64,000 bases of DNA, from the NCBI GenBank assembly GCA_002483365.1, contig DLHT01000017.1, positions 293,795 to 357,794 on the forward strand. Reading direction: 5' to 3'. This document shows, piece by piece, positions 54,156-62,771 of the stretch (the first letter of the stretch is position 1; each line of letters opens with the position of its first letter). A program made the translations under genes and the position numbers. The notes under the pieces were generated by a model, which saw nothing but the letters and a program-made list of their open reading frames with translations, made no database searches and was not told the DNA's origin. This DNA comes from Cellvibrio sp. UBA7661 (GTDB lineage: Bacteria > Pseudomonadota > Gammaproteobacteria > Pseudomonadales > Cellvibrionaceae).

Positions 54156-56162
54156 ATGACCGGGCGGGTTCGATTGCGCGCATTGAGCCTGTGCTTGCTA
54201 TCCAGCATCGCGGGAGTTGCCGCGGCCGATGACTATTTGTCGATGGATCTTGAGCAGCTGCTGCAAGTCAATATCACCGGCGTGACCTTGCGCGATGAAT
54301 CGCTCAAAACCGTGCCTTCCGTTGTAACGGTATTTACCCGCGAGCAGCTGGATACCTTGGGGCTGGATTATTTGTTTGAGTTGATGCGCTTGGTGCCCGG
54401 CTTTCAGGTTAACCGTGTTGCGGATAACCCATTGAATTACACCTTCAGCGCGGCAGGGCGGCGCACCGGTAGCCGCGCACGCGAAGTGGCATTGGTGGTG
54501 GATGGCCGGTTGTTCGTTGACCCCCGTTCCAGCGGTGCCGACAGTGCTTTTGCATTATTTCCACTGGCCAATATCGAGCGGGTGGAAATCATTCAAGGGC
54601 CGGGTTCCGCCATTTACGGTTCAGGTGCATTTACTGGCGTGATCAACATTGTGAGCCGCCGCAGCGGTAACGCGGTCAGCGTGATGGCGGGCAGCGACCA
54701 ACGGCGCAAAGCGGATCTGCATGTTAACCATGCGCAGGGCGATTGGCAGTTCAATCTGTTTGCCCATGCCTATGAAGATCAGGGGCAGGAATATCGCTTG
54801 GCCAGTGGCCTTGATACCCGTGACCCACGGCAGGAATTGGGGGTGGATGTAGGGCTTGCCTATCGCCAAACCCGCGCTCAACTTACCTGGTTCCGCCTGA
54901 GAGCGGACGATTTTTATGTGCTCGAAAAAGTGTTCAACGACTTTAATCATTTCCAGCCCCAGTATCGTCATTTCATGCTGGAGCAGGGCTTTAACCCGCG
55001 TGCCAACTGGCAGACCAAATTAAGTTATCACTATCAAAGTGATGATCAGGATTTACATGCGCTGCTGTCACCTGCGGGTGCTTTGACATCGGTCAGCCAA
55101 CCGGCCAGCGATGATCCGGTGCTCACCAAAGTCAATTTTTTTGCGGAGGCGCATAAGCTTGCCTTGGCTAACGATGTGTCGCTGAGCGATGAGGGCAGTG
55201 TGCAATTTGGCCTTGAATGGCTGCGCGCCAAAGAAGTGGATGCCAAGGCCTATACCAATTTCAATTTGGCGCAGATCGTCAATCGCCAGTTTCCGGTGGC
55301 GTATTACGGTAATTTCGATAATTTCACCGTGGTAGAGACTGCCACCCGCCGCGATACCGCCAGCGCTTACGCCCAATGGTTGCAAGAGCTGGGGTTTGAT
55401 ACCCGCCTGACCTTGGGGGTGCGCTATGACCATTATGAAAACATTGGCGATCACCCCAGTCCGCGCTTGGGGCTGGTACATCAGTTGAACGAACAACACA
55501 GTATCAAATTGCTTTACGGCGAGGCGTTTCGCGCGCCGTCATTTGCGGAAACCCATCTGACTAATAACCCGTTTATTCGCGGCAATCCGGATCTAGACCA
55601 TGAATTGGTCAAAACCTGGAATCTGGTGTGGGTGGGGATGTGGCAAAACACCAGCCTCAATCTGGCCGGTTTTTACAATCGCTATGAGGCACCGATCATC
55701 TCCGGGTTGGACGAGATAGGCGCGCGTTCTTACATCAACAGTAATGATCAGCAGAGTAGGGGTGTCTCTTTGGATATCAAGCAACAGCTGGGCGAAAACT
55801 GGTTAATGCGCCTGAGCCTCACCCGTTTTTCCGACCTGCCCGATTCCGCCTTCGCTGAAACAGATCGGCTAGCTGCATATATACTTAACTACCATAAGGG
55901 CGCATGGAATTTGAACGTATCGTTCAATTATCAAGGGGAGCGGGAGTACCTTCGAACAGCCAATGAGCGCGAGCAGATGGGTTCCTATTGGTTGGCCAAT
56001 AGCCAGTTGAGTTATGAATTGACCAAAGGCACACGGATCAAACTCACAATCAAAAACCTTATGGATGAAGCATACGCAAGTCCACCGCAGGGTGCGGGAA
56101 TTATTGGGGGGATTCCCAATCGCGGCCGGGAGTGGGGAATGGGCATTGACTGGCGTTGGTGA
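54156..56162 (+). CDS. TonB-dependent outer-membrane receptor 1
   Basis: An outer-membrane receptor of about 668 residues with a signal peptide (MTGRVRLRALSLCLLSSIAG then VAAA). A short N-terminal LEQLLQV.ITG motif is followed by the plug domain (about 45-160; SLKTVPSVVTVFTREQL, GPGSAIYGSGAFTGVINIVS) and a 22-stranded barrel ending in an aromatic residue (GIDWRW). KLLYGEAFRAPSFAET is the usual barrel signature. No N-terminal signalling domain for FecI-type regulation is seen. The ATG at 54156 directly follows the preceding stop; an ATG at 54144 in the same frame would overlap it. It is 4th of five genes. Confidence 0.93.
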   Translation: MTGRVRLRALSLCLLSSIAGVAAADDYLSMDLEQLLQVNITGVTLRDESLKTVPSVVTVFTREQLDTLGLDYLFELMRLVPGFQVNRVADNPLNYTFSAAGRRTGSRAREVALVVDGRLFVDPRSSGADSAFALFPLANIERVEIIQGPGSAIYGSGAFTGVINIVSRRSGNAVSVMAGSDQRRKADLHVNHAQGDWQFNLFAHAYEDQGQEYRLASGLDTRDPRQELGVDVGLAYRQTRAQLTWFRLRADDFYVLEKVFNDFNHFQPQYRHFMLEQGFNPRANWQTKLSYHYQSDDQDLHALLSPAGALTSVSQPASDDPVLTKVNFFAEAHKLALANDVSLSDEGSVQFGLEWLRAKEVDAKAYTNFNLAQIVNRQFPVAYYGNFDNFTVVETATRRDTASAYAQWLQELGFDTRLTLGVRYDHYENIGDHPSPRLGLVHQLNEQHSIKLLYGEAFRAPSFAETHLTNNPFIRGNPDLDHELVKTWNLVWVGMWQNTSLNLAGFYNRYEAPIISGLDEIGARSYINSNDQQSRGVSLDIKQQLGENWLMRLSLTRFSDLPDSAFAETDRLAAYILNYHKGAWNLNVSFNYQGEREYLRTANEREQMGSYWLANSQLSYELTKGTRIKLTIKNLMDEAYASPPQGAGIIGGIPNRGREWGMGIDWRW

Positions 56163-56203
56163 CCAACATGCGCGACCCCGTTCAGGTACAGGAAGGAGGC
56201 ATT

Positions 56204-58255
56204 ATGCCGACTAAAAAGTCACGTTATCGATCATCTATAAACTACGTTGCCGCTACCAGTGCGTGGATTTTTACGTGCATTCTGGCCAACAGCAGCCGCG
56301 CCAGTGAAGATCTGACTTACCTCGACCTGAGCCTTGAACAGCTTCTTGAGGTGCCAGTTACTGGCTCAACCCTGACCGAAGAATCACTCAAAACTGTACC
56401 TGCCTCGGTGTCGGTATTTACCCATGATCAAATTAGCCGTTTGGGGGTGGATTACCTTTACGAGTTACTCAGCCTGGTGCCGGGTTTCCAATTTGATCGC
56501 AACTCCAGCTCTGGTGTGGCTTATACCTATAGCGCCCGTGGGCGGCGCAGCAGCCAGCAATCGCTGGAAGTGTTGTTGTTGATCGATGGCCATGTGGTCA
56601 ATGATCCGCGCGCAGGCAGTCCGGATATTACAGTGCCTCTGTATCCCCTGGCACAGGTTGAGCGCCTTGAAGTTATCCGTGGCCCCGGTTCAGCCATTTA
56701 CGGTAGTTCTGCCTTCAATGGTGTGATCAATATCGTCACCCGCAAGCAGCAAAAATCCATCGCACTGGCCTATGGTTCACAGCAGCGCAGGCAATTGGAA
56801 AGCCTCTGGTCGGGAACATTAAATAGCTGGGCAGTGGATGGTTTCATTCAGGCTTACAAAGACCATGGTGATGATTTTGTCTTGCAGGATAGTTTTAACC
56901 TCAAACCCATTGCCACAAGTGATCCGCGCCAACAGTTCGCGGCAAACCTGGCGCTTGCGCGCGAAAAGACCCGCGTTGCCTTGTCTTACTCGCGCACCAA
57001 AACCGCCGATTTTTATCAGTCAGATAACACCGGCAACAACTACAACGCCAATGACCGCACGCTTTGGCATCTGGCGCTGGATCAGGACTTTGAATGGCTG
57101 GCTAACACCCGTTCAACGCTTGCCCTGAGTTACCAACAGTTTATTTACGATTTCAATTTATTCCTGGCCGGCCCCGGCCAACTTGCGGCAGTGAGCAACC
57201 CCAGCAGTGCTGAACCCTTTAAAGGCGATGCACGCCTTGCTGGCGAGAGCTGGCATATCACCTTCAGTAATGATTGGGCGATCAATGCCGATGCCAGTGC
57301 CCAATGGGGTGTGCAACTGGCGCGCAACGAAGAAACCGATGCAAGTGCGGTCGGTAATTTTGATTTGGAGCAGCTTATCCAACGGCGCTTTCCAATTACC
57401 TATTATGGCGACCAGGGCAAAACCTTTCCTTTGGGCAATGAAAGCTCACAAGACAATATCGGGATTTACGCCCAGTATCTGCGCAACCTGCGCGCCACTA
57501 CGCGGCTTACGCTGGGTGGGCGTTACGATGAATATCCCGATATCACTGGCCGTTTCAGCCCGCGTTTGGGTTTGGTTGAACAGCTGAATGATACCTACAG
57601 CCTCAAGTTGTTATACGGCGAAGCCTTCCGGGCACCCACATTGACCGAAACCGGTTTGATGAATAACCCCGTGTTGCTTGGCAATCCAGACCTGACCCAT
57701 GAAATTGTCAAAACCTGGGATCTTATTTTGATGGGCAACTGGCAAGCCACCAGCCTGAGTATCGGTCTTTTCCAAAACCGTTACGAAAAACCAATTGAAA
57801 CGGTTTTTACTACCACTGGCCGTACCTATGGCAATGGCGACAGGGAGCAGAGCCAGGGCATTGAGTTGGAATGGCTACAGGAGATTTCCTCGCACTGGTC
57901 ATTGCGCACCACTTACACCCGGATGGATTTGCCCGATTCCGCCGCGCGTGAGGCAGAGCAATTAGCCTCGGTAGAATTGAATTATGCGGCCGAGCGCTGG
58001 AACTGGAATCTGATGGGTTTTTATCAAGACCAGCGCAACAACCCTATTACTGACAGCACCTGGAATACACTCGATGATTTTTGGGTACTGAACTCCCGCT
58101 GGCGCTATGAAATGAAACGGGGATACAACCTGACGCTGACAGTAAAAAATCTCACCAACAGCGATTATTCCACCCCTTCCCAAAGTTTGGGCAAACCGCA
58201 AGGCATTCCTAATCGCGGGCGGGAATTGAATGCGGGGATTGAGTGGAGGTTTTGA
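56204..58255 (+). CDS. TonB-dependent outer-membrane receptor 2 (paralogue)
   Basis: A second receptor of about 683 residues, clearly a paralogue of the gene before it: LEQLLEVPVTGSTLTEESLK, VFTHDQISRLGVDYLYELLS and LKLLYGEAFRAPTLTET parallel its motifs. It ends in GIEWRF. The signal peptide follows a basic start (MPTKKSRYR). GGAAGGAGG lies 5-6 nt before the ATG at 56204, so the longer frame to 56156 is not used. The pair probably arose by tandem duplication and differs most in the barrel strands that would bind ligand. Confidence 0.93.
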   Translation: MPTKKSRYRSSINYVAATSAWIFTCILANSSRASEDLTYLDLSLEQLLEVPVTGSTLTEESLKTVPASVSVFTHDQISRLGVDYLYELLSLVPGFQFDRNSSSGVAYTYSARGRRSSQQSLEVLLLIDGHVVNDPRAGSPDITVPLYPLAQVERLEVIRGPGSAIYGSSAFNGVINIVTRKQQKSIALAYGSQQRRQLESLWSGTLNSWAVDGFIQAYKDHGDDFVLQDSFNLKPIATSDPRQQFAANLALAREKTRVALSYSRTKTADFYQSDNTGNNYNANDRTLWHLALDQDFEWLANTRSTLALSYQQFIYDFNLFLAGPGQLAAVSNPSSAEPFKGDARLAGESWHITFSNDWAINADASAQWGVQLARNEETDASAVGNFDLEQLIQRRFPITYYGDQGKTFPLGNESSQDNIGIYAQYLRNLRATTRLTLGGRYDEYPDITGRFSPRLGLVEQLNDTYSLKLLYGEAFRAPTLTETGLMNNPVLLGNPDLTHEIVKTWDLILMGNWQATSLSIGLFQNRYEKPIETVFTTTGRTYGNGDREQSQGIELEWLQEISSHWSLRTTYTRMDLPDSAAREAEQLASVELNYAAERWNWNLMGFYQDQRNNPITDSTWNTLDDFWVLNSRWRYEMKRGYNLTLTVKNLTNSDYSTPSQSLGKPQGIPNRGRELNAGIEWRF

Positions 58256-58476
58256 TCTGCTGCGAACATGGTCACTCCCGCAAGAGTTCTTCACGAATCA
58301 CTGGTCATCTGAATCCTGTGAGGGGGCAGAGGCGGGCTTGCAGAAAACATGAATAAAACTGGTGATTTTTAGGTTTAGCGTGAATAATACTAATAATAAA
58401 GGCGAATCCCTCACCATCTTTCTCTCTTCCAAATGGAGGGAGTCATAACCCTGTTTGCAAAAAGGGCGCAGCGCAG

Positions 58477-58514
58477 CCGGGGGGGATTTGTTGTTGGAGA
58501 TTCATTACCCCCGG
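58477..58514 (+). other. Hairpin in the metR leader that covers the ribosome binding site
   Basis: CCGGGGG (58477-58483) can pair with CCCCCGG (58508-58514) across a 24-nt loop. The 3' arm contains the first bases of the metR ribosome binding site (GGAA before the ATG at 58523), so the stem could limit translation. Confidence 0.4.
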
Positions 58515-58522
58515 AAACAACC

Positions 58523-59440
58523 ATGATCGAAATCCGTCACCTGAAAACCCTTATCGCCCTGCGTGAAACCGGCAGTTTGGTGGAGGCTGCCGAGCGTTTG
58601 TTCCTGACCCAATCGGCACTTTCACATCAGCTAAAGGAATTGGAATCACGTCTGGAGTGCGAGCTGTTTATCCGCAAGAGCCGCCCGTTGCGGTTTAGTG
58701 AAGCGGGTAAGCGAATTTTGCAGTTGGCTGATGAGGTAATTGCCAAAGTCAGTGAAGCGGAGCGCGATGTAAAAAAACTCGTGCACGGTGAAGCGGGGCG
58801 TTTGTACATGGCGATTGAGTGCCACAGTTGTTTCAACTGGTTGATGCCGACCATCGATATTTATCGCAACCAATGGCCGGGAGTTGAGTTGGACTTTTCC
58901 GGCGGATTTACGTTTGAACCACTACCTGCCTTGGCGCAAGGCGATATCGATTTGGTGATTACGTCGGATCCGTTACCGATTAAAGGTGTGGAGTATGTGC
59001 CGCTATTTGGCTACGAAATGCAAATTGCGATCGCCAATAATCATGCATTGATCGAGCGGTCTTTTTTACAGCCGCACGATTTGGTTGAACAAACACTGAT
59101 TACATATCCGGTTGCGCGTAATCGCTTGGATATATTTAAACAGTTTTTAGAACCAGCGCAGTGCGAGCCTAAAGCTGTGCGGACATCGGAACTCACATTA
59201 ATGATGGTGCAATTGGTCGCCAGTGGGCGCGGTGTATGCGCGTTGCCGAATTGGGTGCTGGCGGAATATGTGCAGCAAGGGCTTATCAGTGTGCGTTCTG
59301 CCGGCGCAGAAGGAATATGGCCGACCCTTTATGCGGCAGTGCGTGAAGAACATTTATTATCTCCATTCGTGCAAGATTTTTTGCAGTTGGCCAAAGCGCA
59401 TTGTTTAAAGCATTTACAGGGTGTCATCCAGATTGGTTAA
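58523..59440 (+). CDS. metR: LysR-type methionine biosynthesis regulator MetR
   Basis: A 305-residue LysR-type transcription factor, the usual MetR length. It has an N-terminal helix-turn-helix (EAAERLFLTQSALSHQLKEL) and a C-terminal ligand-binding domain; homocysteine is the known co-inducer of MetR. MIEIRHLKTL and the segment ECHSCFNWLMPTID are MetR-like. The frame runs 30 codons further upstream, but the ATG at 58523 gives the conserved N-terminus. No met gene is divergent here. Its end overlaps the convergent response-regulator gene by 4 nt. Confidence 0.88.
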   Translation: MIEIRHLKTLIALRETGSLVEAAERLFLTQSALSHQLKELESRLECELFIRKSRPLRFSEAGKRILQLADEVIAKVSEAERDVKKLVHGEAGRLYMAIECHSCFNWLMPTIDIYRNQWPGVELDFSGGFTFEPLPALAQGDIDLVITSDPLPIKGVEYVPLFGYEMQIAIANNHALIERSFLQPHDLVEQTLITYPVARNRLDIFKQFLEPAQCEPKAVRTSELTLMMVQLVASGRGVCALPNWVLAEYVQQGLISVRSAGAEGIWPTLYAAVREEHLLSPFVQDFLQLAKAHCLKHLQGVIQIG

Positions 59441-59868
59441 AGTGGAAATGTAATGGTGGTGCGATAGTTTTCAAGCAATGAAGCTAATTTTGAAAACTGC
59501 GGCCCGACTGCAGACTTAACCATGTAGCCTGCAATATTTTCGCGATAAGCGCGGGATTTATCAGAGTCGGCATCTGACGTGGTTAGCACAAAAATAATAG
59601 AATCTTGCAGTACTTCATCCTGTCGAACTTCTTGTAAAAATTCAAAGCCGTCCATGCGCGGCATATTAAGATCCAGCAAAACAATGTAAGGTTTTTCTAT
59701 AGTGAGTTCACTATGGTGTTCTCGTAATATCTCCAACGCTTCAATACCATCGCGCGCCAGAGTGATGGGAAAATCCATTGCATGTTTACGCAAACTGCGC
59801 ACGACAGATTCTGCGGCGACATCATCGTCGTCGACAATCAGGATGTTGACTTTAGTAGGGTTATTCAT
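59437..59868 (-). CDS. Single-domain response regulator
   Basis: A 143-residue CheY-like receiver with no output domain: acidic pair in ILIVDDDDVAAE, phospho-accepting aspartate in VLLDLNMPRMDGFEFL, threonine in FVLTTSD, and a lysine late (MVKSA). The form is that of the Rcp1/CheY-like regulators paired with phytochrome-type or PAS kinases. Its ATG overlaps the kinase stop (ATGAATAA, 8 nt), so it is the kinase's likely partner. The frame upstream of 59868 is open but lies inside the kinase gene. Confidence 0.9.
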   Translation of the reverse strand: MNNPTKVNILIVDDDDVAAESVVRSLRKHAMDFPITLARDGIEALEILREHHSELTIEKPYIVLLDLNMPRMDGFEFLQEVRQDEVLQDSIIFVLTTSDADSDKSRAYRENIAGYMVKSAVGPQFSKLASLLENYRTTITFPL

Positions 59869-61348
59869 CGATATCTTTCCTCGCAAAACGTGGCCACCAT
59901 ACATGGAAACTACAGCCTTTACGGTCAGTGTTGCTGATAAGCTCAATTTGTCCGCCGTGGCTTTCAGTTAAACGCTTGGCCAATGCAAGGCCAATTCCGC
60001 TACCGTTGGAAGAATTGTTGCCCAATGTTTGGAACAAACGAAATACGCGTTCTTGCGCGGTAACGGGAATGCCGGGGCCGTTATCGCTCACTTTAAATAA
60101 ACAGTAACTGCCGCTGGCTTCTGCACTGATAGTAATACAGGGATCAACCCCGGTGTGATGTTTAAGTGCGTTAGAAAATAAATTGCGCAGTACAGTCTCC
60201 AGGGGAATTTTGGCAGCATAAATTTCGCCGATGTGAATGTCCTGCTGTATGTTGAAATGCGCGGGAACCGGATGCAGCTCAATAATTTCCGCAATCAATT
60301 CACTCACATTAATCGCGCTGGATTCCTTGGCTTTTTTTCCGGCGCGGGCATACAGTAATAAATCCTCAATCAACCGCTCCATACGCCCGATACGAAGACG
60401 GATGCGTTCAATATTTTTGCTGACGGCTTCAGGTACTTGCTCGCCTAAATCTTCATTAATCCATTCAACCAAATCACTAATGCCACGCAGTGGCGATTTC
60501 AAATCATGAGAGGCAACGTAAGTAAATTCTTCCAAATGAGCATTGGCTTGTTTCAGATTAAGCTCCAGTCGTTTGCGCTCGGTGATATCGGTGACAACGG
60601 CAAGTGTCAGGTTTCCTGCATCACTTTCTACCGGGCTTAAACCAATTTCGATGGGAATTTCGGTTCCGCTTTTGTGGCGGCCAGTAAGATCCCGCCCCAG
60701 CCCCATTGCGCGTAAGCTGGGTTTTTGTACGTAGCCTGCGCGCAGTTTTTCATGGCCAGCACGGTAGCGTTCGGGCAATAAAATATCCATGGATTTACCC
60801 AGCAGTTCCTCTTTGGTGTACCCAAAAAGAGTGAGCAAGCTTGGGTTGATCAGTTGGATAATGCCTTGCTCATCGACGAGTAATTGGCCATAAGGTGATG
60901 CCTCAATCACCTTGGCTAATCGCTCCTCCAATTGTTTGCGGCGAGTGATGTTAACTATAGTGGCAACAATAAACTGTTCGTTGTCGGCAATCAGGGAGCG
61001 CAAACCAATTTCCAATGGAAATTCACTGTTGTCTTTGCGTTTGCCGTACAGATCACGCCCTGCACCCATATAACGCGTCGATGGTTGGTCGATGTAACTT
61101 TGCCGCAATGTAGCGTGGTTGCCGCTGAATCGATCGGGTAGCAATGTGTCAACCGATTGGCCTAATAGTTCGTTGCGTGAATATCCGAACAGGCGCTCCG
61201 CTTCCGCATTCAGATAGCTGATGCGTCCATCCTGATGTGTGACAATAATCCCCGCAGGTACTGCATCCAGCAGCTCCGGAATGTAGCCGGGCTGGCTATC
61301 CTGATAGTTATGTTGATGACGGCTCTGGTGGCTATCCTGTGGTGGCAT
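59861..61348 (-). CDS. PAS-PAS sensor histidine kinase, soluble
   Basis: A cytoplasmic kinase of about 495 residues without membrane helices. Two PAS domains (about 25-140 and 150-265; each with GRDL.GKRKD/GRHKSG and ending in NITRRKQLE or DITERKRLE) precede a HisKA domain with the phospho-histidine in ASHDLKSPLRGI and an ATPase domain (NALKHH, DNGPGI, GSGIGLALAKRL). The HDLKSPLR form is usual for phytochrome-like kinases. The ATG at 61348 has GGGAGA at about 8 nt; the longer frame to 61414 is not used. The stimulus is unknown. Confidence 0.92.
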   Translation of the reverse strand: MPPQDSHQSRHQHNYQDSQPGYIPELLDAVPAGIIVTHQDGRISYLNAEAERLFGYSRNELLGQSVDTLLPDRFSGNHATLRQSYIDQPSTRYMGAGRDLYGKRKDNSEFPLEIGLRSLIADNEQFIVATIVNITRRKQLEERLAKVIEASPYGQLLVDEQGIIQLINPSLLTLFGYTKEELLGKSMDILLPERYRAGHEKLRAGYVQKPSLRAMGLGRDLTGRHKSGTEIPIEIGLSPVESDAGNLTLAVVTDITERKRLELNLKQANAHLEEFTYVASHDLKSPLRGISDLVEWINEDLGEQVPEAVSKNIERIRLRIGRMERLIEDLLLYARAGKKAKESSAINVSELIAEIIELHPVPAHFNIQQDIHIGEIYAAKIPLETVLRNLFSNALKHHTGVDPCITISAEASGSYCLFKVSDNGPGIPVTAQERVFRLFQTLGNNSSNGSGIGLALAKRLTESHGGQIELISNTDRKGCSFHVWWPRFARKDIDE

Positions 61349-61553
61349 CTGGTAACTCTCCCTCTGGTAAACATCCTCATACGGCCACAATTGTGTGCAA
61401 TCAGTGCGGACCAAACTGATCTATCTGGTTTTTAGTATAGGTGCATTCCCGGGCGTTGGTAGGGGTAATGAAAAAGAGTATTTTTTCAGAGTGTTTAGCA
61501 ATAAAAAGAATAATTATTTGCTGTTTTTGTGTTGTTGCGGATGATGAGGAAAC

Positions 61554-61588
61554 CAATAAAAAAACGCCAGCGAAAATGCTGGCGTTTT
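61554..61588 (-). terminator. Rho-independent terminator of tpx
   Basis: An 11-bp stem (AAAACGCCAGC with GCTGGCGTTTT, loop 61572-61577) followed on the minus strand by seven T residues, about 22 nt after the tpx stop. Confidence 0.94.
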
Positions 61589-61610
61589 AGGGATGGCGGA
61601 GCGCCCGATC

Positions 61611-62108
61611 TTAAGACAATGCTTTTAACGCAGCATCATAATTCGGTTCGTGGGCAACTTCACTGACCAGCTCGGTGTGCAATACTTTGCCTTCTGTATC
61701 CAACACAACAACAGCTCTTGCAGTCAATCCGGTCAGTGGGCCGTCAACCAGTTTTACGCCGTAGTCGCTGGCAAAGTTGGCGCGGAATGCAGATGCAGGA
61801 ATAACCTTGTCCAGACCTTCTGCACCACAGAAACGTGCAAGTGCGAAAGGTAAGTCTTGTGAAGCGCATACGACGACGGTGTTATCCAAAGCGCTGGCTT
61901 GAGCGTTAAACGTGCGGACAGATTGTGCACAAGTTGGAGTGTCAACACTGGGGAAGATGTTGAGAACAACACGCTTGCCAACCAAATCGGCAGAAGAAAC
62001 TTCTGATAAATCTGTCTTGACCAGTTTGAACGCGGGAGCCTTGCTGCCAACAGCAGGCAAGTTACCGTTAGTGTTGAATGGGTTTCCTTTGAGAGTCACC
62101 GTTGCCAT
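61611..62108 (-). CDS. tpx: Thiol peroxidase
   Basis: A 165-residue atypical 2-Cys peroxiredoxin that removes organic peroxides with thioredoxin. Peroxidatic Cys60 (PSVDTPTC) and resolving Cys94 (LARFC) are at the expected spacing. The frame is open for 168 more codons upstream, but AGGAG at 7 nt before the ATG at 62108 and the normal protein length fix this start. Monocistronic with its own terminator. Confidence 0.96.
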   Translation of the reverse strand: MATVTLKGNPFNTNGNLPAVGSKAPAFKLVKTDLSEVSSADLVGKRVVLNIFPSVDTPTCAQSVRTFNAQASALDNTVVVCASQDLPFALARFCGAEGLDKVIPASAFRANFASDYGVKLVDGPLTGLTARAVVVLDTEGKVLHTELVSEVAHEPNYDAALKALS

Positions 62109-62384
62109 AAAAATACTCCTGACCTTGTGTGTGATTTGTGCGTAAAAATACTCAGTGAAGCCTAGTTGATGGTGGCGAAAAAGGGAATTGCAATGAGTGC
62201 CATCGGGAAAAAATCTTTCTGTAATAGTGATTTGTTCAATTTTTACCGCATTTGTACAGTGAAAAGACAATTGGTTGTGGCCGTGCGGTCGATGGGTTTT
62301 GACGGATGTTTGGCTGCCAGTCAGTTGGCTTGGCTGTTGTGGGGTGCGGTTGTGGTGGCGATAGATAAGCGGATAAATTCCGCC
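62109..62384. other. Intergenic region between tpx and the SRP RNA
   Basis: No gene is seen. A 76-codon open frame on the plus strand at 62166-62396 has no ribosome binding site and overlaps the SRP RNA promoter, so it is rejected. The tpx promoter must lie here but no site is clear. Confidence 0.5.
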
Positions 62385-62413
62385 TTGCATTGGTAAGGTA
62401 AAGTGATGATAAT
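62385..62413 (+). promoter_or_regulatory. Sigma-70 promoter of the SRP RNA gene
   Basis: A -35 TTGCAT (62385-62390), a 17-bp spacer and a -10 GATAAT (62408-62413) stand upstream of the SRP RNA. The bases after the -10 are GC-rich (GCGCGCC), a discriminator of the kind found at growth-rate-controlled stable RNA promoters. The predicted start is near 62420, leaving about 50 nt of 5' precursor. Confidence 0.72.
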
Positions 62414-62470
62414 GCGCGCCTCTTGCATCGGTCGGCCTGAAACACAGGCAAAGCTGAAGCGAGCTGCAAT

Positions 62471-62583
<113 letters not shown>

Positions 62584-62771
62584 AACCCTCTGCAAAACTC
62601 CCTTTTTCTCACGCACCCAGTATGGGTTTCTTCTTTAGTCGCTGGGCTCCTTTGGTGTCTATTTTTGGCATTGGTCGCTATAATCGCCGCCTGATTTTTT
62701 GCCTGTATTGATCGCCCTTTATCAAATACAGCTCAAATAAAGCCACTTTGGAATCGAGAGCAGCAATCGGC

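Noticed and set aside
56156..56203. The longer start of receptor 2 overlapping receptor 1
   Set aside because: The strong GGAAGGAGG site at correct spacing serves the ATG at 56204, and the extra residues would precede the signal peptide.
62166..62396. A 76-codon plus-strand open frame upstream of the SRP RNA
   Set aside because: It has no ribosome binding site and its end overlaps the promoter of the SRP RNA.
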